The notes under the pieces are model-generated. The model searched no databases. It was not told where the DNA came from and saw only the letters and a list, made by a program, of their open reading frames with translations. From the NCBI RefSeq assembly GCF_022655595.1, contig NZ_CP093379.1, positions 165,001 through 229,000 of the forward strand: 64,000 nucleotides of DNA, in the 5' to 3' direction. This DNA is from Ignatzschineria rhizosphaerae. GTDB lineage: Bacteria; Pseudomonadota; Gammaproteobacteria; Cardiobacteriales; Wohlfahrtiimonadaceae. The translations under genes and the position numbers were made by a program. How positions within the stretch are numbered: the stretch's first letter is position 1; every line of letters begins with the position of its first letter. Positions 46,816 through 56,648 of the stretch are shown one piece after another.

Positions 46816-47511
46816 TTAAATACGATCTTTAGTCGCATAAACAAGGTAGTTCATGCTGACATCATCGGTTAAGCCGGCAACGCGATTAAATGGATTGTAA
46901 CTCATGCCCTGAATGCGTTTTACTGTTAAGCCGTAAGCTTCACACATTTCGTAGAGCTCTAGAGGGGTAATGAATTTGTTGTAATCATGCGTACCTTTAG
47001 GAACAATACGCAAAACATTCTCAGCTGCAAATACCGCTAAGCTTTTTGCTTTAAAGGTGCGGTTAATTGTTGAGAAGAAGATGCTCCCACCCGGTTTTAA
47101 CATATCACTTGCCGCTTTGATCACAGAACTTGGAGTAGGAACATGTTCAAGCATTTCAAGGCAGGTGATGACATCAAACTTTTCAATATGATCTTTAGCA
47201 AATTCTTCAGCGGTAATGACTTGATAGTCAATTTCTAGGTGATGAGATTTTGCGTGATGATTGGCAACTTCGATGGCATTAGGCGCCATATCAATACCTG
47301 TCACTTTTGCATGGCGATGTGCTAATCCTTCCGAGATAATCCCCCCACCACAGCCGATATCTAAAGCTTTTTTACCCGCTAATTCGACGCAGTCTTCCAT
47401 AAATTCAAAGCGAGTAGGATTGATATCGTGAAGTGTTTTAAGCTCTCCTTCAGTATTCCACCAATCTTGATCATTAAATTTTTGAATTTCTTCGTTCGAT
47501 ACATTACTCAT
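46816..47511 (-). CDS. ubiG: Ubiquinone biosynthesis O-methyltransferase UbiG
   Basis: This 231-residue SAM-dependent methyltransferase methylates ubiquinone intermediates twice. Motif I ALDIGCGGGIISEGLA (~48-63), the INPTRFEFM opening and EMLEHVPTP match UbiG. The start overlaps the cvpA stop by 8 bp, so the genes are translationally coupled. It sits within the accD-folC-dedD-cvpA string, replacing the purF found after cvpA in E. coli. Confidence 0.95.
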   Translation of the reverse strand: MSNVSNEEIQKFNDQDWWNTEGELKTLHDINPTRFEFMEDCVELAGKKALDIGCGGGIISEGLAHRHAKVTGIDMAPNAIEVANHHAKSHHLEIDYQVITAEEFAKDHIEKFDVITCLEMLEHVPTPSSVIKAASDMLKPGGSIFFSTINRTFKAKSLAVFAAENVLRIVPKGTHDYNKFITPLELYEMCEAYGLTVKRIQGMSYNPFNRVAGLTDDVSMNYLVYATKDRI

Positions 47512-48193
47512 TAATTGTTGCCTCTTCGCTTGGTTCAGTCACAGCTTCTGTGGATTCTAAAATAACTTCATTATTAGGCTGACTAATGCGTTCAATAACG
47601 GCATCAGTTGCTTGTTCTCTCAAGCTAGTTGATCCTTGTTGAATCGACTCTTTTGCAGGTTCAATTACAGCAGTATTAATGCTCTCTAAGAAGTTTTCAG
47701 GAATAAATGAAGAGAGCGTATGCGCCCATGAGGTTGCCATATTGCTAAGTTTAGCATTTGACCAATATTCAGTCTCTTTAAAGGGGGATTCAATCACAAA
47801 AAGAGAGATAATTGCGACAATAAACATGCCTCGAAGAAGCCCGAAAATAGCCCCTAAAAGACGATCAGGCCATGAAATGCTAAGGCGTCTTAGGATAAAA
47901 GTAATGAGAAGATTAGCCAAGCCCAATAAAATCAGTAACCCTATAAAGGTGATCGCAAAGCTAATTAAGTCACTAAAAATAGAATCTTCACTATTTAATG
48001 AGCCTAAGCTGCCACCAAAGATTTTTGGTAACATCTCTCCGACATCCTGGTAATACATTACAGCGCCCATAAAGGCTAAAATCCAGACTACAAGAGAAAG
48101 TGCTTCAGAGATAAAGCCTCTAAAAAAAGCTACAATCACTGAGATAGCAATAATAGCAATAATAACAGCATCAATAATTGTAGAGATATCCAC
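47504..48193 (-). CDS. cvpA: CvpA-family membrane protein
   Basis: This 229-residue inner-membrane protein has four hydrophobic segments, with RGFISEALSLVVWILAFMGA and SWPDRLLGAIFGLLRGMFIV matching CvpA. CvpA is needed for colicin V secretion in E. coli and for envelope homeostasis; the molecular role is unsettled. The C-terminus is a variable, acidic tail (EEATINE). The gene follows the dedD-like gene by 30 bp and overlaps ubiG. Confidence 0.93.
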   Translation of the reverse strand: MDISTIIDAVIIAIIAISVIVAFFRGFISEALSLVVWILAFMGAVMYYQDVGEMLPKIFGGSLGSLNSEDSIFSDLISFAITFIGLLILLGLANLLITFILRRLSISWPDRLLGAIFGLLRGMFIVAIISLFVIESPFKETEYWSNAKLSNMATSWAHTLSSFIPENFLESINTAVIEPAKESIQQGSTSLREQATDAVIERISQPNNEVILESTEAVTEPSEEATINE

Positions 48194-48223
48194 GATAACG
48201 AGCTCCTAAGATGAAAAGTAAAA

Positions 48224-49015
48224 TTACGGGAGGTGAATCACCGCGGGGTTGAGAGATTGGGTTTTGGTTTTTGCTTGGACTTTCTCAGCATCTTTTTTTG
48301 TTGAGAAGGGACCAATTTGAACGCGATTGAGATTATTATCCTTTTGGATTCGGACATTATAACCTTGTTGCTTATATTGATTTACTAATTTTTGGGCATT
48401 CGCAGCATTGCCAAAAGCGCCAATTTGAACATACCATTTGCCGCTGGCATCTGCTTTAGGCGTTGCTTGTGCGCTGGGTTTTGAGGTTGTTGTTTTTTCA
48501 CTATCTGCAATCAATTCAAGCTTTGGCGCCTCTACCTTAGGTTTAACCGTTTCTGGTTTAGTCGTTTCAGCTTTTGGTGTGGTTTGGGAGGCTTGTGTCT
48601 TAGGCGTGTCAACTTTTGGCTTAGAAGCTTCTTGTGTTGAGGGCTCGCTACTTACCACTAAGATCGGTTTTGCAGCTTGAATCTCTTCTTGAGTTTGCTG
48701 TTCAACACTTTGCCAGATATCTTCCCCAATAACTTCAGTTGGAGCTGTGGTTGAATCTGTATCGGCAACATCAACATCGGTTGTGCTCTCAAGAATAAGT
48801 GCGGGCTCTAAATTATCATTTGATGGTGTAGAGGGCTTATTATCATTAGCAGTAATACTAATGGTCGGCTGCTGAGGTTTACTATTTTTAGCCGTGGAGT
48901 CAGGTAAGCGATCTGAGGGTTGTAACAGTAAAATCGCCACGAGCCCAATGAGCGCTAAGAGAAAAATAGCGCCTACTGCGCGTTGTAAGATAGGTTTGGA
49001 TTGGGTATTAGACAT
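48224..49015 (-). CDS. SPOR-domain protein (DedD-like)
   Basis: A 263-residue protein with one membrane segment (~13-32). A long Thr/Ser/Pro/Lys-rich spacer (~35-185) follows, then a SPOR domain (~187-263, GKWYVQIGAFGNAANAQKL and VQIGPFSTKKDAEKV). SPOR domains bind denuded septal peptidoglycan. The place between folC and cvpA is that of dedD in E. coli. It overlaps the folC stop by 8 bp. Confidence 0.9.
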   Translation of the reverse strand: MSNTQSKPILQRAVGAIFLLALIGLVAILLLQPSDRLPDSTAKNSKPQQPTISITANDNKPSTPSNDNLEPALILESTTDVDVADTDSTTAPTEVIGEDIWQSVEQQTQEEIQAAKPILVVSSEPSTQEASKPKVDTPKTQASQTTPKAETTKPETVKPKVEAPKLELIADSEKTTTSKPSAQATPKADASGKWYVQIGAFGNAANAQKLVNQYKQQGYNVRIQKDNNLNRVQIGPFSTKKDAEKVQAKTKTQSLNPAVIHLP

Positions 49016-50300
49016 ATTGATTCTCTTTAAACCAGTTGAGGCTTTCTGCCATCATGTGAAATGAACCGAATACAATAATAATATCATGGGGCTGGCTACA
49101 AGATAAGGCAAACTCACATCCCTTTGGAATAGAGTTTGATGCATGTGGTGGTTTTGTTAATAGATGGGAAATTTTATCACGCAATATTTCCGCTGATTGC
49201 CCTCTCTCATCGAGTATTGGTGCTGTAATCCACTCATCAACAGTCTCACTTAATGTTTTGACTAATAGTTGCTCATCTTTGTCTTTCAGCATCCCTAAAA
49301 GGGCAGTTACCTTTGGTTTAGGCTGACTTTTTGCAACGAATTCTTCAACTAATGCTTTTAAAACAGTCGCGCCTTGAGGATTATGTGTGACATCTAAGAA
49401 CACTCTGGGGGAATTTTTGCGTGTTAGTGCTTGGAATCTTCCTTCTAATTTAACGCTCTTTAAGCCTTGTTCTACTTTCTCTGGTATTACATCTGTGCCT
49501 GAGAGATAGAGCGCTGTAATGGCCGCTGAAGCGTTTTGATATTGGTGTTTACCTAATAAGTTAGGTTGAGGAAGCGTGAGCGTTGCGGAGTTTTCAAATT
49601 GATAGGTGAATGCTCCATTTTCTAATATCTCGTAATGATAGGCTTCATCGCGAATATAAAGCGAGGCATCTTCCGATTGTGCTTTATTAATAATGGAGAT
49701 GCTTGGCTCTGATTCGGCTGTAACAACTTTTGCCTTTGCTTTAATAATGCCTGCTTTTTCACCGGCAATGGCTGTGATGGTATTACCTAATTGTGCGGTA
49801 TGGTCAATGCTAATAGGCGTAATTACTGCAATATTAGCATCAACAATATTGGTAGAATCTAATCGTCCTCCTAAGCCCACCTCTAAAACAGCAACATCCA
49901 CATGATTTTTCTTAAATAGATAAAAGGCTGCAAGTGTTGCAAACTCAAAGTAGGTAAGGGTGATCTCTTCTCGTGCTTTTTCAATCGCATTGAAGGCTTC
50001 AATAAGTTCGCTATCAGAAACTTCCTCAAGGTTGATTCTAATACGTTCATTAAAGCGATTAATATGGGGGGATGTAAAAAGACCCACTTTAAAATCATGG
50101 GCTTTATAGAGATTTGCAATGGTCGTAGAGGTTGAGCCTTTGCCATTGGTGCCAGCAACCGTGATGACAAGTGGCGCAATGGGGGTAAGACTTAAACGCT
50201 CGTATACAGTAATGATACGAGCGAGTTTGAAATCCATTGAGAGAGGGTGAATGGCTTCTAAATAAGTTAGCCACGATTGAAGGGAGCGTTCAGAAGCCAT
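49008..50300 (-). CDS. folC: Bifunctional folylpolyglutamate/dihydrofolate synthase
   Basis: This ~430-residue Mur-ligase-fold enzyme adds glutamate to folates. It has P-loop VAGTNGKGSTSTTIANL, LFTSPHINRFNERI, VLEVGLGGRLDSTN and the DVTHNPQGA motif. The ATG at 50300 has AAAAGAG eight bases upstream and is preferred over two earlier in-frame ATGs (50321, 50306). It sits 37 bp after accD on the same strand, the usual accD-folC order. Confidence 0.94.
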   Translation of the reverse strand: MASERSLQSWLTYLEAIHPLSMDFKLARIITVYERLSLTPIAPLVITVAGTNGKGSTSTTIANLYKAHDFKVGLFTSPHINRFNERIRINLEEVSDSELIEAFNAIEKAREEITLTYFEFATLAAFYLFKKNHVDVAVLEVGLGGRLDSTNIVDANIAVITPISIDHTAQLGNTITAIAGEKAGIIKAKAKVVTAESEPSISIINKAQSEDASLYIRDEAYHYEILENGAFTYQFENSATLTLPQPNLLGKHQYQNASAAITALYLSGTDVIPEKVEQGLKSVKLEGRFQALTRKNSPRVFLDVTHNPQGATVLKALVEEFVAKSQPKPKVTALLGMLKDKDEQLLVKTLSETVDEWITAPILDERGQSAEILRDKISHLLTKPPHASNSIPKGCEFALSCSQPHDIIIVFGSFHMMAESLNWFKENQYV

Positions 50301-50337
50301 ATTCATCTCTTTTTGTGTCATAGCAAATTAGAAAGGG

Positions 50338-51207
50338 TTAGCAAACCTCATCTAAAGGTTGACCTTGGTGCGTTAATTTTGCAAGTAAGCTTGCAATTTC
50401 GTTACGCAGATGACGGCGATCAACGATCATATCAATAGCCCCTTTTTCAAGGAGGAACTCTGAGCGTTGGAAGCCTTCTGGCAGTTTTTCACGAACCGTT
50501 TGCTCAATAACACGCGGACCTGCAAAACCAATTAAAGCATGAGGCTCGGCAATATTAATGTCCCCAAGCATTGCTAAACTGGCAGAAACACCACCAAATG
50601 TAGGGTCGGTTAAGACAGAGATAAAAGGAATGCCTTTTTCATTAAGTTTAGCGATTCCTGCAGATGTTTTTGCCATTTGCATGAGTGAGGTTAAACCTTC
50701 TTGCATTCTAGCGCCGCCACTTGTCATAAAGGCTACAAGCGGGCAGTTATTTTCTAAACTATAATTCACCGCACGGATAAATCGCTCACCGGCAACAGAC
50801 CCCATTGAACCACCCATGAAGTTGAAGTTAAACGACGTTGCGGAGATCTCCATGCCTTTGAGTGTTCCATGCATAGCGATCAGGGTTTCCGTCTCTCCTG
50901 TTGATTTTTGTGCATCTGTTAAGCGATCACGGTAGCGACGACTATCACGGAAGTTAAGAAAATCGACAGATTCAATATCTTGGCCCATTTCTACAGCTGA
51001 GTTTTCATCTAAGAAAGAGATTAAGCGTGTGCGAGCATCGATTCGCATATGCGCATCACATTTTGGGCAAACTTGTAGGTTTGCAGCAAGTTCTTGTTGA
51101 TAGAGAATGGCATCACAAGAACGGCATTTAGCCCATACACCTTCTGGAACTGAGTTACCCTTTTTTTGGGTACGGATCATTGGAATTATACGTTCAAACC
51201 AGTTCAT
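50338..51207 (-). CDS. accD: Acetyl-CoA carboxylase carboxyltransferase beta subunit
   Basis: This 289-residue carboxyltransferase beta subunit has an N-terminal four-Cys zinc ribbon (C28, C31, C47, C50). The crotonase-like core has [22 protein letters not shown] and [18 protein letters not shown]. With AccA it transfers carboxyl from biotin to acetyl-CoA, the first step of fatty acid synthesis. It is the first gene of the folC-dedD-cvpA-ubiG run. AAGGATGGTTACTGA lies before the ATG. Confidence 0.97.
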   Translation of the reverse strand: MNWFERIIPMIRTQKKGNSVPEGVWAKCRSCDAILYQQELAANLQVCPKCDAHMRIDARTRLISFLDENSAVEMGQDIESVDFLNFRDSRRYRDRLTDAQKSTGETETLIAMHGTLKGMEISATSFNFNFMGGSMGSVAGERFIRAVNYSLENNCPLVAFMTSGGARMQEGLTSLMQMAKTSAGIAKLNEKGIPFISVLTDPTFGGVSASLAMLGDINIAEPHALIGFAGPRVIEQTVREKLPEGFQRSEFLLEKGAIDMIVDRRHLRNEIASLLAKLTHQGQPLDEVC

Positions 51208-51551
51208 TCAGTAACCATCCTTTTTGTTTATTCTGATATAACATTCGTTGTTTATGAAATTTTTAGGTAAATTTCGTTGAGATATTCCGAATTTAATAGT
51301 CGATTTTCTCATAAAACAGAAAAATAGCCAATGGTGAATTTTTTATGAGAACAAGTGTGCGGATAAAAAAGACAGAAATGATCCTTAAAATTGATAGGAA
51401 ACTCAATGAGAAGCATGCATTGTACAAGAAGAATATAGGATCAATGTGTTACTAGATTTTTTGAATCGATAGAATCAATACTCGTAAAGAAGCAGATGAT
51501 CCGTTATAATCAGTACGAATTTAGTGCTATTTAAGGTTGGTAAATATTATC
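51208..51551. other. Divergent intergenic region (accD / sufU)
   Basis: 344 bp. It must hold the accD and sufU promoters. I see no convincing -35/-10 pair, IscR-type or other palindrome that I would defend, and no open frame or repeat. Confidence 0.35.
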
Positions 51552-51998
51552 ATGAGTTTTGATATCAGAGAGCTCTATCAAGAGATGATCTTAGATCATA
51601 ATAGAAATCCTCGTAATTTTCGTGTGATTGATCCATGCACTCATCATGCAGAAGGGTATAACCCGTTGTGTGGTGATCAGATCGAGGTTTATGTCAATAT
51701 TGAAGATGGGATTATTACAGATGTCTCTTTTCAAGGTGATGGTTGCGCGATCTCGACAGCTTCAAGCTCAATGATGACAGATGCTATTAAAGGTAAAACG
51801 GTGGAAGAGGCAGATGCGCTCTTTAAGCTTTTTCATGATGCCGTGATGCTTGATGGTGAAGATAGCGATGGTTTAGGGAAGCTTCGAGTTTTAACTGGTG
51901 TTAGGGAATATCCCGCGCGCGTTAAGTGTGCAACACTTGCATGGCATGCTATGCACTCAGCTATTCATGAAAAAGATGAAGTTGCCAAGACTGAGTAA
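51552..51998 (+). CDS. sufU: SufU iron-sulphur cluster assembly protein
   Basis: This 148-residue protein has the SufU Cys ligands C40, C65 and C126, with D42 also placed correctly (PLCGDQIEV, GDGCAISTASSSMMTD, RVKCATLAWHAM). The SufU-specific insertion (~100-122) is present, which distinguishes it from IscU. SufU is a zinc-dependent sulphur acceptor for SufS in Gram-positives. The ATG at 51552 is preferred because it gives the family N-terminus. No sufB/C/D/S genes are adjacent. Confidence 0.93.
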   Translation: MSFDIRELYQEMILDHNRNPRNFRVIDPCTHHAEGYNPLCGDQIEVYVNIEDGIITDVSFQGDGCAISTASSSMMTDAIKGKTVEEADALFKLFHDAVMLDGEDSDGLGKLRVLTGVREYPARVKCATLAWHAMHSAIHEKDEVAKTE

Positions 51999-52098
51999 GC
52001 CGATAAGTAATATAAATAATCAAGAATAAAGAGACATGCGATAGAATACTGCGTGTTTCAATCAGCATTAGCTACAGATTTGAAGGATAGAATCAAAG

Positions 52099-52488
52099 AT
52101 GGATATTAATCGTGATGAGCCAAACTTTCCGCAAATTCTCTTTGCCGAAGGTGTTGCGCCCAATGAAGAGTCAGAAGAGTTAGTAGAACGTATCATTGAT
52201 GCCGTGAAAAAGGTCTACGACCCAGAGATCCCCGTAGATATTTATGAACTTGGACTAATTTACGCCATTGAGTTTTTAGAACTAACGGAAAACAATATCC
52301 GTGTGCGTATTGATATGACATTAACGGCGCCGGGTTGCCCTGTTGCTGGGGAGATGCCGAGCTGGGTTTCTAATGCAGTTTACTCAATTCCTGAAATTAA
52401 AGAGTGCGTTGTTGATCTTGTGTGGGAACCATTTTGGACGCCGCAACGGATGTCACTTCGTGCAAAGCTAGAGTTAAATATGCTCTAA
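52099..52488 (+). CDS. sufT: SufT-type (DUF59/MIP18) Fe-S assembly factor
   Basis: This 129-residue DUF59 (MIP18) protein has DPEIPVDIYELGLIY and TLTAPGCPVAGEMPSWV, the latter carrying the conserved Cys. SufT-type proteins help mature Fe-S enzymes. It follows sufU by 100 bp on the same strand, which supports the assignment. The ribosome-binding site GAAGGATAG is moderate. A good terminator follows. Confidence 0.9.
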   Translation: MDINRDEPNFPQILFAEGVAPNEESEELVERIIDAVKKVYDPEIPVDIYELGLIYAIEFLELTENNIRVRIDMTLTAPGCPVAGEMPSWVSNAVYSIPEIKECVVDLVWEPFWTPQRMSLRAKLELNML

Positions 52489-52540
52489 GCTTAACAACAT
52501 CTCATTAGAGGTTTTTAAGCTAAAATTTAAATTGAATATT

Positions 52541-52574
52541 AAAGCCCGATGCAGAGATGTTTCGGGCTTTTTGT
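52541..52574 (+). terminator. Terminator after sufT
   Basis: AAAGCCCGA/TCGGGCTTT arms around a 12-base loop are followed by TTTG. Confidence 0.85.
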
Positions 52575-52609
52575 TGCGTGATTAAGCGTAGGAAAGTTAC
52601 TAGCGGGGC

Positions 52610-53515
52610 TTATTGCCAGTGATTATTGGGTTTTTGCGAGTTTACTAAAAAGTAGTTCGTGACTTTTATAGTGGCAAAGCAAATGATGATGATGGCAATA
52701 ATGGGAACACTAAATAAGAGAAGAATTAAGGCGCCAATACTCGCGTGATCTGCAAGCATAATAACCGATTCACCAATGATAGAGACTAGCAGAGTCAGTA
52801 GAGCGAGAGTGATGCCGGCATAAAATGTGGCTGGAATATTGAAATAGGTTGGGCGAATTTTTTTTGAAAGCATTAAAAGAAATAACATAATCGTTACGGG
52901 TAATTTTAACCAAAACTCCACTTGAAACTCTGCCATCAAGGAGTAGTTTTCTTTAAAGAGCATTAATAGAGGGTAAAGTAGCCAAAGGGTATAATTAAAA
53001 AAAGCCATCGTTCCAAAAAGATTGGCAATTTTCCATCTCTTCTCATCTTTAGAATATGTTTCCTTGTAGAGATCTAAATAATTTCGAGCTCCATAGAGTA
53101 TTAGCATTAAAGGTAAGAGAAAGAAGAGAAGATTTGTCATTCTTGCGATGACATTAAATACTTTAAAATAGCTTTCTCCATGAAATAGACTCGCAAAAGC
53201 AGGTCCAACCCCTAAGTGACCCATGAGTATTTTAAAAAGATTTACGATGATAATAGTGAGAATAATGATAAGGATATTTCGTTTCGTTACAAGCTGGAGC
53301 TTAAGCACTGAGAATAGGGGGATGAAAAGTAAAAACATCATCAGTGTTGGGATGAGATTGACTGCTAAGGGAATCGATAAGCTCATCCAAAATGGCTCAA
53401 GATAGGGATCAATATGCATTAGTTTGGTAGATATTCGAACACTATTTATAAAGTTGCTAATGCCATAAGTCATCGCGGCTATAAATGGCAAGCAGTAAAG
53501 TGAGAATTTTGGCAT
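52610..53515 (-). CDS. Multi-pass membrane protein of unknown function
   Basis: This 301-residue protein has about eight hydrophobic segments throughout and short charged loops (e.g. KDEKRWKIAN). AGAGGTCTTT before the ATG supports expression. I do not recognise the family; YIP1-like or CAAX-like assignments cannot be supported from motifs. It diverges from the two orphan genes at 53720-55041. Confidence 0.6.
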   Translation of the reverse strand: MPKFSLYCLPFIAAMTYGISNFINSVRISTKLMHIDPYLEPFWMSLSIPLAVNLIPTLMMFLLFIPLFSVLKLQLVTKRNILIIILTIIIVNLFKILMGHLGVGPAFASLFHGESYFKVFNVIARMTNLLFFLLPLMLILYGARNYLDLYKETYSKDEKRWKIANLFGTMAFFNYTLWLLYPLLMLFKENYSLMAEFQVEFWLKLPVTIMLFLLMLSKKIRPTYFNIPATFYAGITLALLTLLVSIIGESVIMLADHASIGALILLLFSVPIIAIIIICFATIKVTNYFLVNSQKPNNHWQ

Positions 53516-53719
53516 AAAGACCTCTATTAAAGATATAGCTAATGGTGATAGGGGGAGATGTTGCCCATCAGATAGAGATTACAAAGTTGTGATCTATCTT
53601 TTAATAGTATGCCTTTAAATTGTAATAATTATTGATTTTATCAATAAAATAGATATTTATAGTGATATTTAATAAAAACAAGGTAATATTTAAGCCCAAT
53701 ATTTAACGGGGATATTAAT

Positions 53720-54253
53720 ATGATAAAGCGCGCATTGTTGGGAATAATGACCACTTTTTTACTCTTAGTTGGGTTATTAATGGTCTTTATTATGGATTGG
53801 CGTAAGCCGGAAGATATTTTATATAAAAGCTTTATGATTCCTATCGCTGCAAGTGATATGCGCTGCGCGATGTATCTTAATGATGAGTATAAAATTGTAG
53901 ATACTCAAAACTATGACCCCGCCCCTTATCTGATGTCCTTTTTACAACCTATTCGTGAAACAGAGATTTTTACAAAGCGGGATCATGAAATAGAGGTTGT
54001 TGCTTGGCCGTTACCGAATCCTCGAGGGAAGCAGGAAAGGGCTTATTGTCGTATAACGTTGACCGGATCGATTGATAATGAGCTTGAAAATCTCTTTAGC
54101 CGTAAATTACATTTTGAGATTGGATTTGATGAGCAAGGTGAAGTGGTGATTAAAGGCGCTGATAAAGAAACTGCCACCATAGATATTAAGCGTAATGAAG
54201 ATGGGTCGGTTCGTTATATCAGCATTATCCAAGCTTATCCTATTAATTATTAA
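53720..54253 (+). CDS. Membrane-anchored hypothetical protein
   Basis: A 177-residue protein with one N-terminal hydrophobic segment (~5-25) and a beta-rich periplasmic-looking remainder with two Cys (SDMRCAMY, RAYCRIT). It may be disulphide-bonded. GGGGATA lies upstream of the ATG. Family not recognised. It is followed 11 bp later by the next gene, implying an operon. Confidence 0.65.
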   Translation: MIKRALLGIMTTFLLLVGLLMVFIMDWRKPEDILYKSFMIPIAASDMRCAMYLNDEYKIVDTQNYDPAPYLMSFLQPIRETEIFTKRDHEIEVVAWPLPNPRGKQERAYCRITLTGSIDNELENLFSRKLHFEIGFDEQGEVVIKGADKETATIDIKRNEDGSVRYISIIQAYPINY

Positions 54254-54264
54254 GGGGAGTTTAT

Positions 54265-55041
54265 ATGACATCTCAATCAAGTCAGCCTACTATTATTGCT
54301 CCTGTTGGGCGACAGGTTTTATACTTTATTTTAATTGCGTTAGTGAGTTATATGGGGATTGATGCCTTTGATCTCTCTTTATCGAATATTTTGGCTTATG
54401 ATGTTTCACTCTCACGCATTAGCTTAAGTTATTTCGCCGTGATAGTTTTGGTATTGATCATTTTCTGGGGAAGTTTGGAGCGTTATTATGAGACGCAGAA
54501 AGCCTTAATAACGGTATTCGTAGGATTAGTTCTTTCGGCAATTATTTTATTTTATCTAAATGAAGAGATCTATCAGTTTCGCCGTGATTTCGATACTTCA
54601 AGTGCTTTTTTTATAATCCTTCATGGTTTTATGACGTTATTTCTCTATGGTGCGATTATCCTCTTTGTAATGGCTTATTTCCCAGGTAGTCAGGATAAAA
54701 AAAGAGGTTTGATTGCTTGCATGTTATCTCCCTGCATTACGTTATTATTGCATGTGATAATAATGCTAACTTTCGTGAAAATAATTATCATGTTAGATAT
54801 TAATCTTATTAGCTGGCCTTTGTGGTTTGCGTGTTTTATTTTCTCTTTTTCCGTGTTATGTAGCAGCCATATTATGATGTTGATAACGCATTGGACTTCT
54901 AATAGACCTACGGTTTATAAAGCTGTTTTAGTTATCGGAGCATTATTGAGCGTTGCGCTATTGATCTATATGAATATGGCGCTTGTATTTGAGAATTATG
55001 TGGTGATGCTCTATTTCGACTATCCAGATTTTATTCGTTAA
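54265..55041 (+). CDS. Multi-pass hypothetical membrane protein
   Basis: A 258-residue protein with about seven hydrophobic segments. AAGGGGAGTTTAT before the ATG is a very good ribosome-binding site. It forms an operon with the 53720 gene. I do not recognise its family or function. Confidence 0.65.
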   Translation: MTSQSSQPTIIAPVGRQVLYFILIALVSYMGIDAFDLSLSNILAYDVSLSRISLSYFAVIVLVLIIFWGSLERYYETQKALITVFVGLVLSAIILFYLNEEIYQFRRDFDTSSAFFIILHGFMTLFLYGAIILFVMAYFPGSQDKKRGLIACMLSPCITLLLHVIIMLTFVKIIIMLDINLISWPLWFACFIFSFSVLCSSHIMMLITHWTSNRPTVYKAVLVIGALLSVALLIYMNMALVFENYVVMLYFDYPDFIR

Positions 55042-55102
55042 TAGCTGATAGGAGTGCAAAAACGATTTTAGGATACCTCGTTCTATCGCGATGTGGCTTT
55101 AA

Positions 55103-55249
55103 GATAGTCGATTTGGTTTAAGAGATATAATCTTAAAAGTAAAGCAACACAGTATGCTTTAAATTCACTTGCATGGTGTCGGATAAAACCTTCTTATCTG
55201 CGATGCGCCGGTAATCTAATTTGGTCACTTTTAAACCGATTTCACTATA
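55103..55249. repeat. MITE-like element, copy E
   Basis: 147 bp with right end TTAAACCGATTTCACTATA and a left end GATAGTCGATTTGGTTTAAG. The right end abuts the stop codon of the hydrolase gene on the minus strand. Interior ATGCGCCGGTAAT matches A. Confidence 0.8.
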
Positions 55250-56407
55250 TTAGTTTGCCGGCATATGTTGCTGAATAAAACGGATAAGTGCGCTATTTTC
55301 CCAAATAATCGCCTGCGTGTGTGAGGCATCTGGAACGAGTATTAAAGAGACCTCTTTTGATCCTAGCATTTTAAGATCTTCAGCGAGCTTTTCTGTGGCG
55401 ATAGAAGGGACGTTAGTATCTTTTTCTCCCTGTATGAGGAGTATAGGCTTATCGAGTTTTTTAGTGCCTGGCTGGCTATTTGCAAAAAACTCTACTAAAA
55501 CGGGATCATTTTTAAAAGAATCATCATTGATTCCTGGATAATCCATCAGCTGGGCACTTGGATTAGATTGTAAAAATTGGATGATATCTGCTGTAAATAG
55601 ATCCCGTAAAGCTGCTAAGCAAAGTCCATCTTCTCCATTACTTCCGGCTGCTTTTTTTGCAATATGTTGTATTTTAGGTTGAAAAAGTTGCAGATAATTA
55701 TAATGTGGATGAATCGCCGTAATACCCACTCCCATAAAAGCGACATATGACAAAATAGTGGCAAAAGAGTGAATAGAATTACGCTCATTAAGGGGAATAT
55801 CAGATTTTTGCTCAGAGAGATAAAGCTGGGTAAATATTCTAGGCAACACATCTTCGCCGATCATTTGTAGGTTAGAGGCAGGTGCGCCGGCAATAGCGCC
55901 TTTAAAATAGGGATCATTATTGGCATATTGCGCTGTTCCTAGAGAGGCTTGTCCTCCTTGAGATTGTCCTATAACCATCCATTCTCCTTGAAAATCTTGA
56001 GGAAAAGCTGTTTTAATAGAATTAATCGCATAAATTGCCGATAGCGCTTCGCTCTTTAAGTTTAAGTAAGGATGGATTCCAGGAGAACCAAGGCCTTCAT
56101 AGTCAGGTGCAATAATGACATAGCCCTTCGCGAGGATTGATTGCGCTGTTAACTTAAAGTGTTTATTAAGAGGGTTTTTACTAGGAGCGCAGCGATCACT
56201 AACCCCAACGGTTCCATGCATCCAAACGATCACTCTCCAGCCATCTTTTGGTTTAGGTGTTTTAGGATAAAAAACCAATGCCGTTGTATCTTGCATGATT
56301 CCTGATATATAAGGCATTTGATAGGAGAGTATCTCGATCTTTTGACACTCATCTAGGTGATCAAGAATATAAGGCTTTTGAGAGATTGTTGCACTTGAGT
56401 CTATCAT
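55250..56407 (-). CDS. Alpha/beta-hydrolase, lipase/esterase-like
   Basis: This 385-residue alpha/beta hydrolase has an HG-containing oxyanion region (VWMHGTVGVSDRC), nucleophile elbow GQSQGG and the late Asp/His region (GEKDTNVPS ... DASHTQAI). It resembles secretory lipase or cutinase-like esterases, although I see no signal peptide. TAGGAG lies eight bases before the ATG. The last codon directly meets MITE element E. The substrate is unknown. Confidence 0.8.
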   Translation of the reverse strand: MIDSSATISQKPYILDHLDECQKIEILSYQMPYISGIMQDTTALVFYPKTPKPKDGWRVIVWMHGTVGVSDRCAPSKNPLNKHFKLTAQSILAKGYVIIAPDYEGLGSPGIHPYLNLKSEALSAIYAINSIKTAFPQDFQGEWMVIGQSQGGQASLGTAQYANNDPYFKGAIAGAPASNLQMIGEDVLPRIFTQLYLSEQKSDIPLNERNSIHSFATILSYVAFMGVGITAIHPHYNYLQLFQPKIQHIAKKAAGSNGEDGLCLAALRDLFTADIIQFLQSNPSAQLMDYPGINDDSFKNDPVLVEFFANSQPGTKKLDKPILLIQGEKDTNVPSIATEKLAEDLKMLGSKEVSLILVPDASHTQAIIWENSALIRFIQQHMPAN

Positions 56408-56648
56408 TTAACAACTCCTAATTATAGATTTGATATATGTTAAGATTATTTTAATATCATTATCTATAATAAAGTCAGTTTAAAGGAGATAACAGTTAAG
56501 TTTAGAATGAAGATATAAATAGTAATATGGTTTATTGATTAGGGGTTTCATCAAGCATTGTTTGGAAGAGTTAGATAGTACGGAATATAAACTCAAAATA
56601 ACTTTTATGTTGAAACAAATACATTAATTTCTAAAATTAAGAGGGTGT

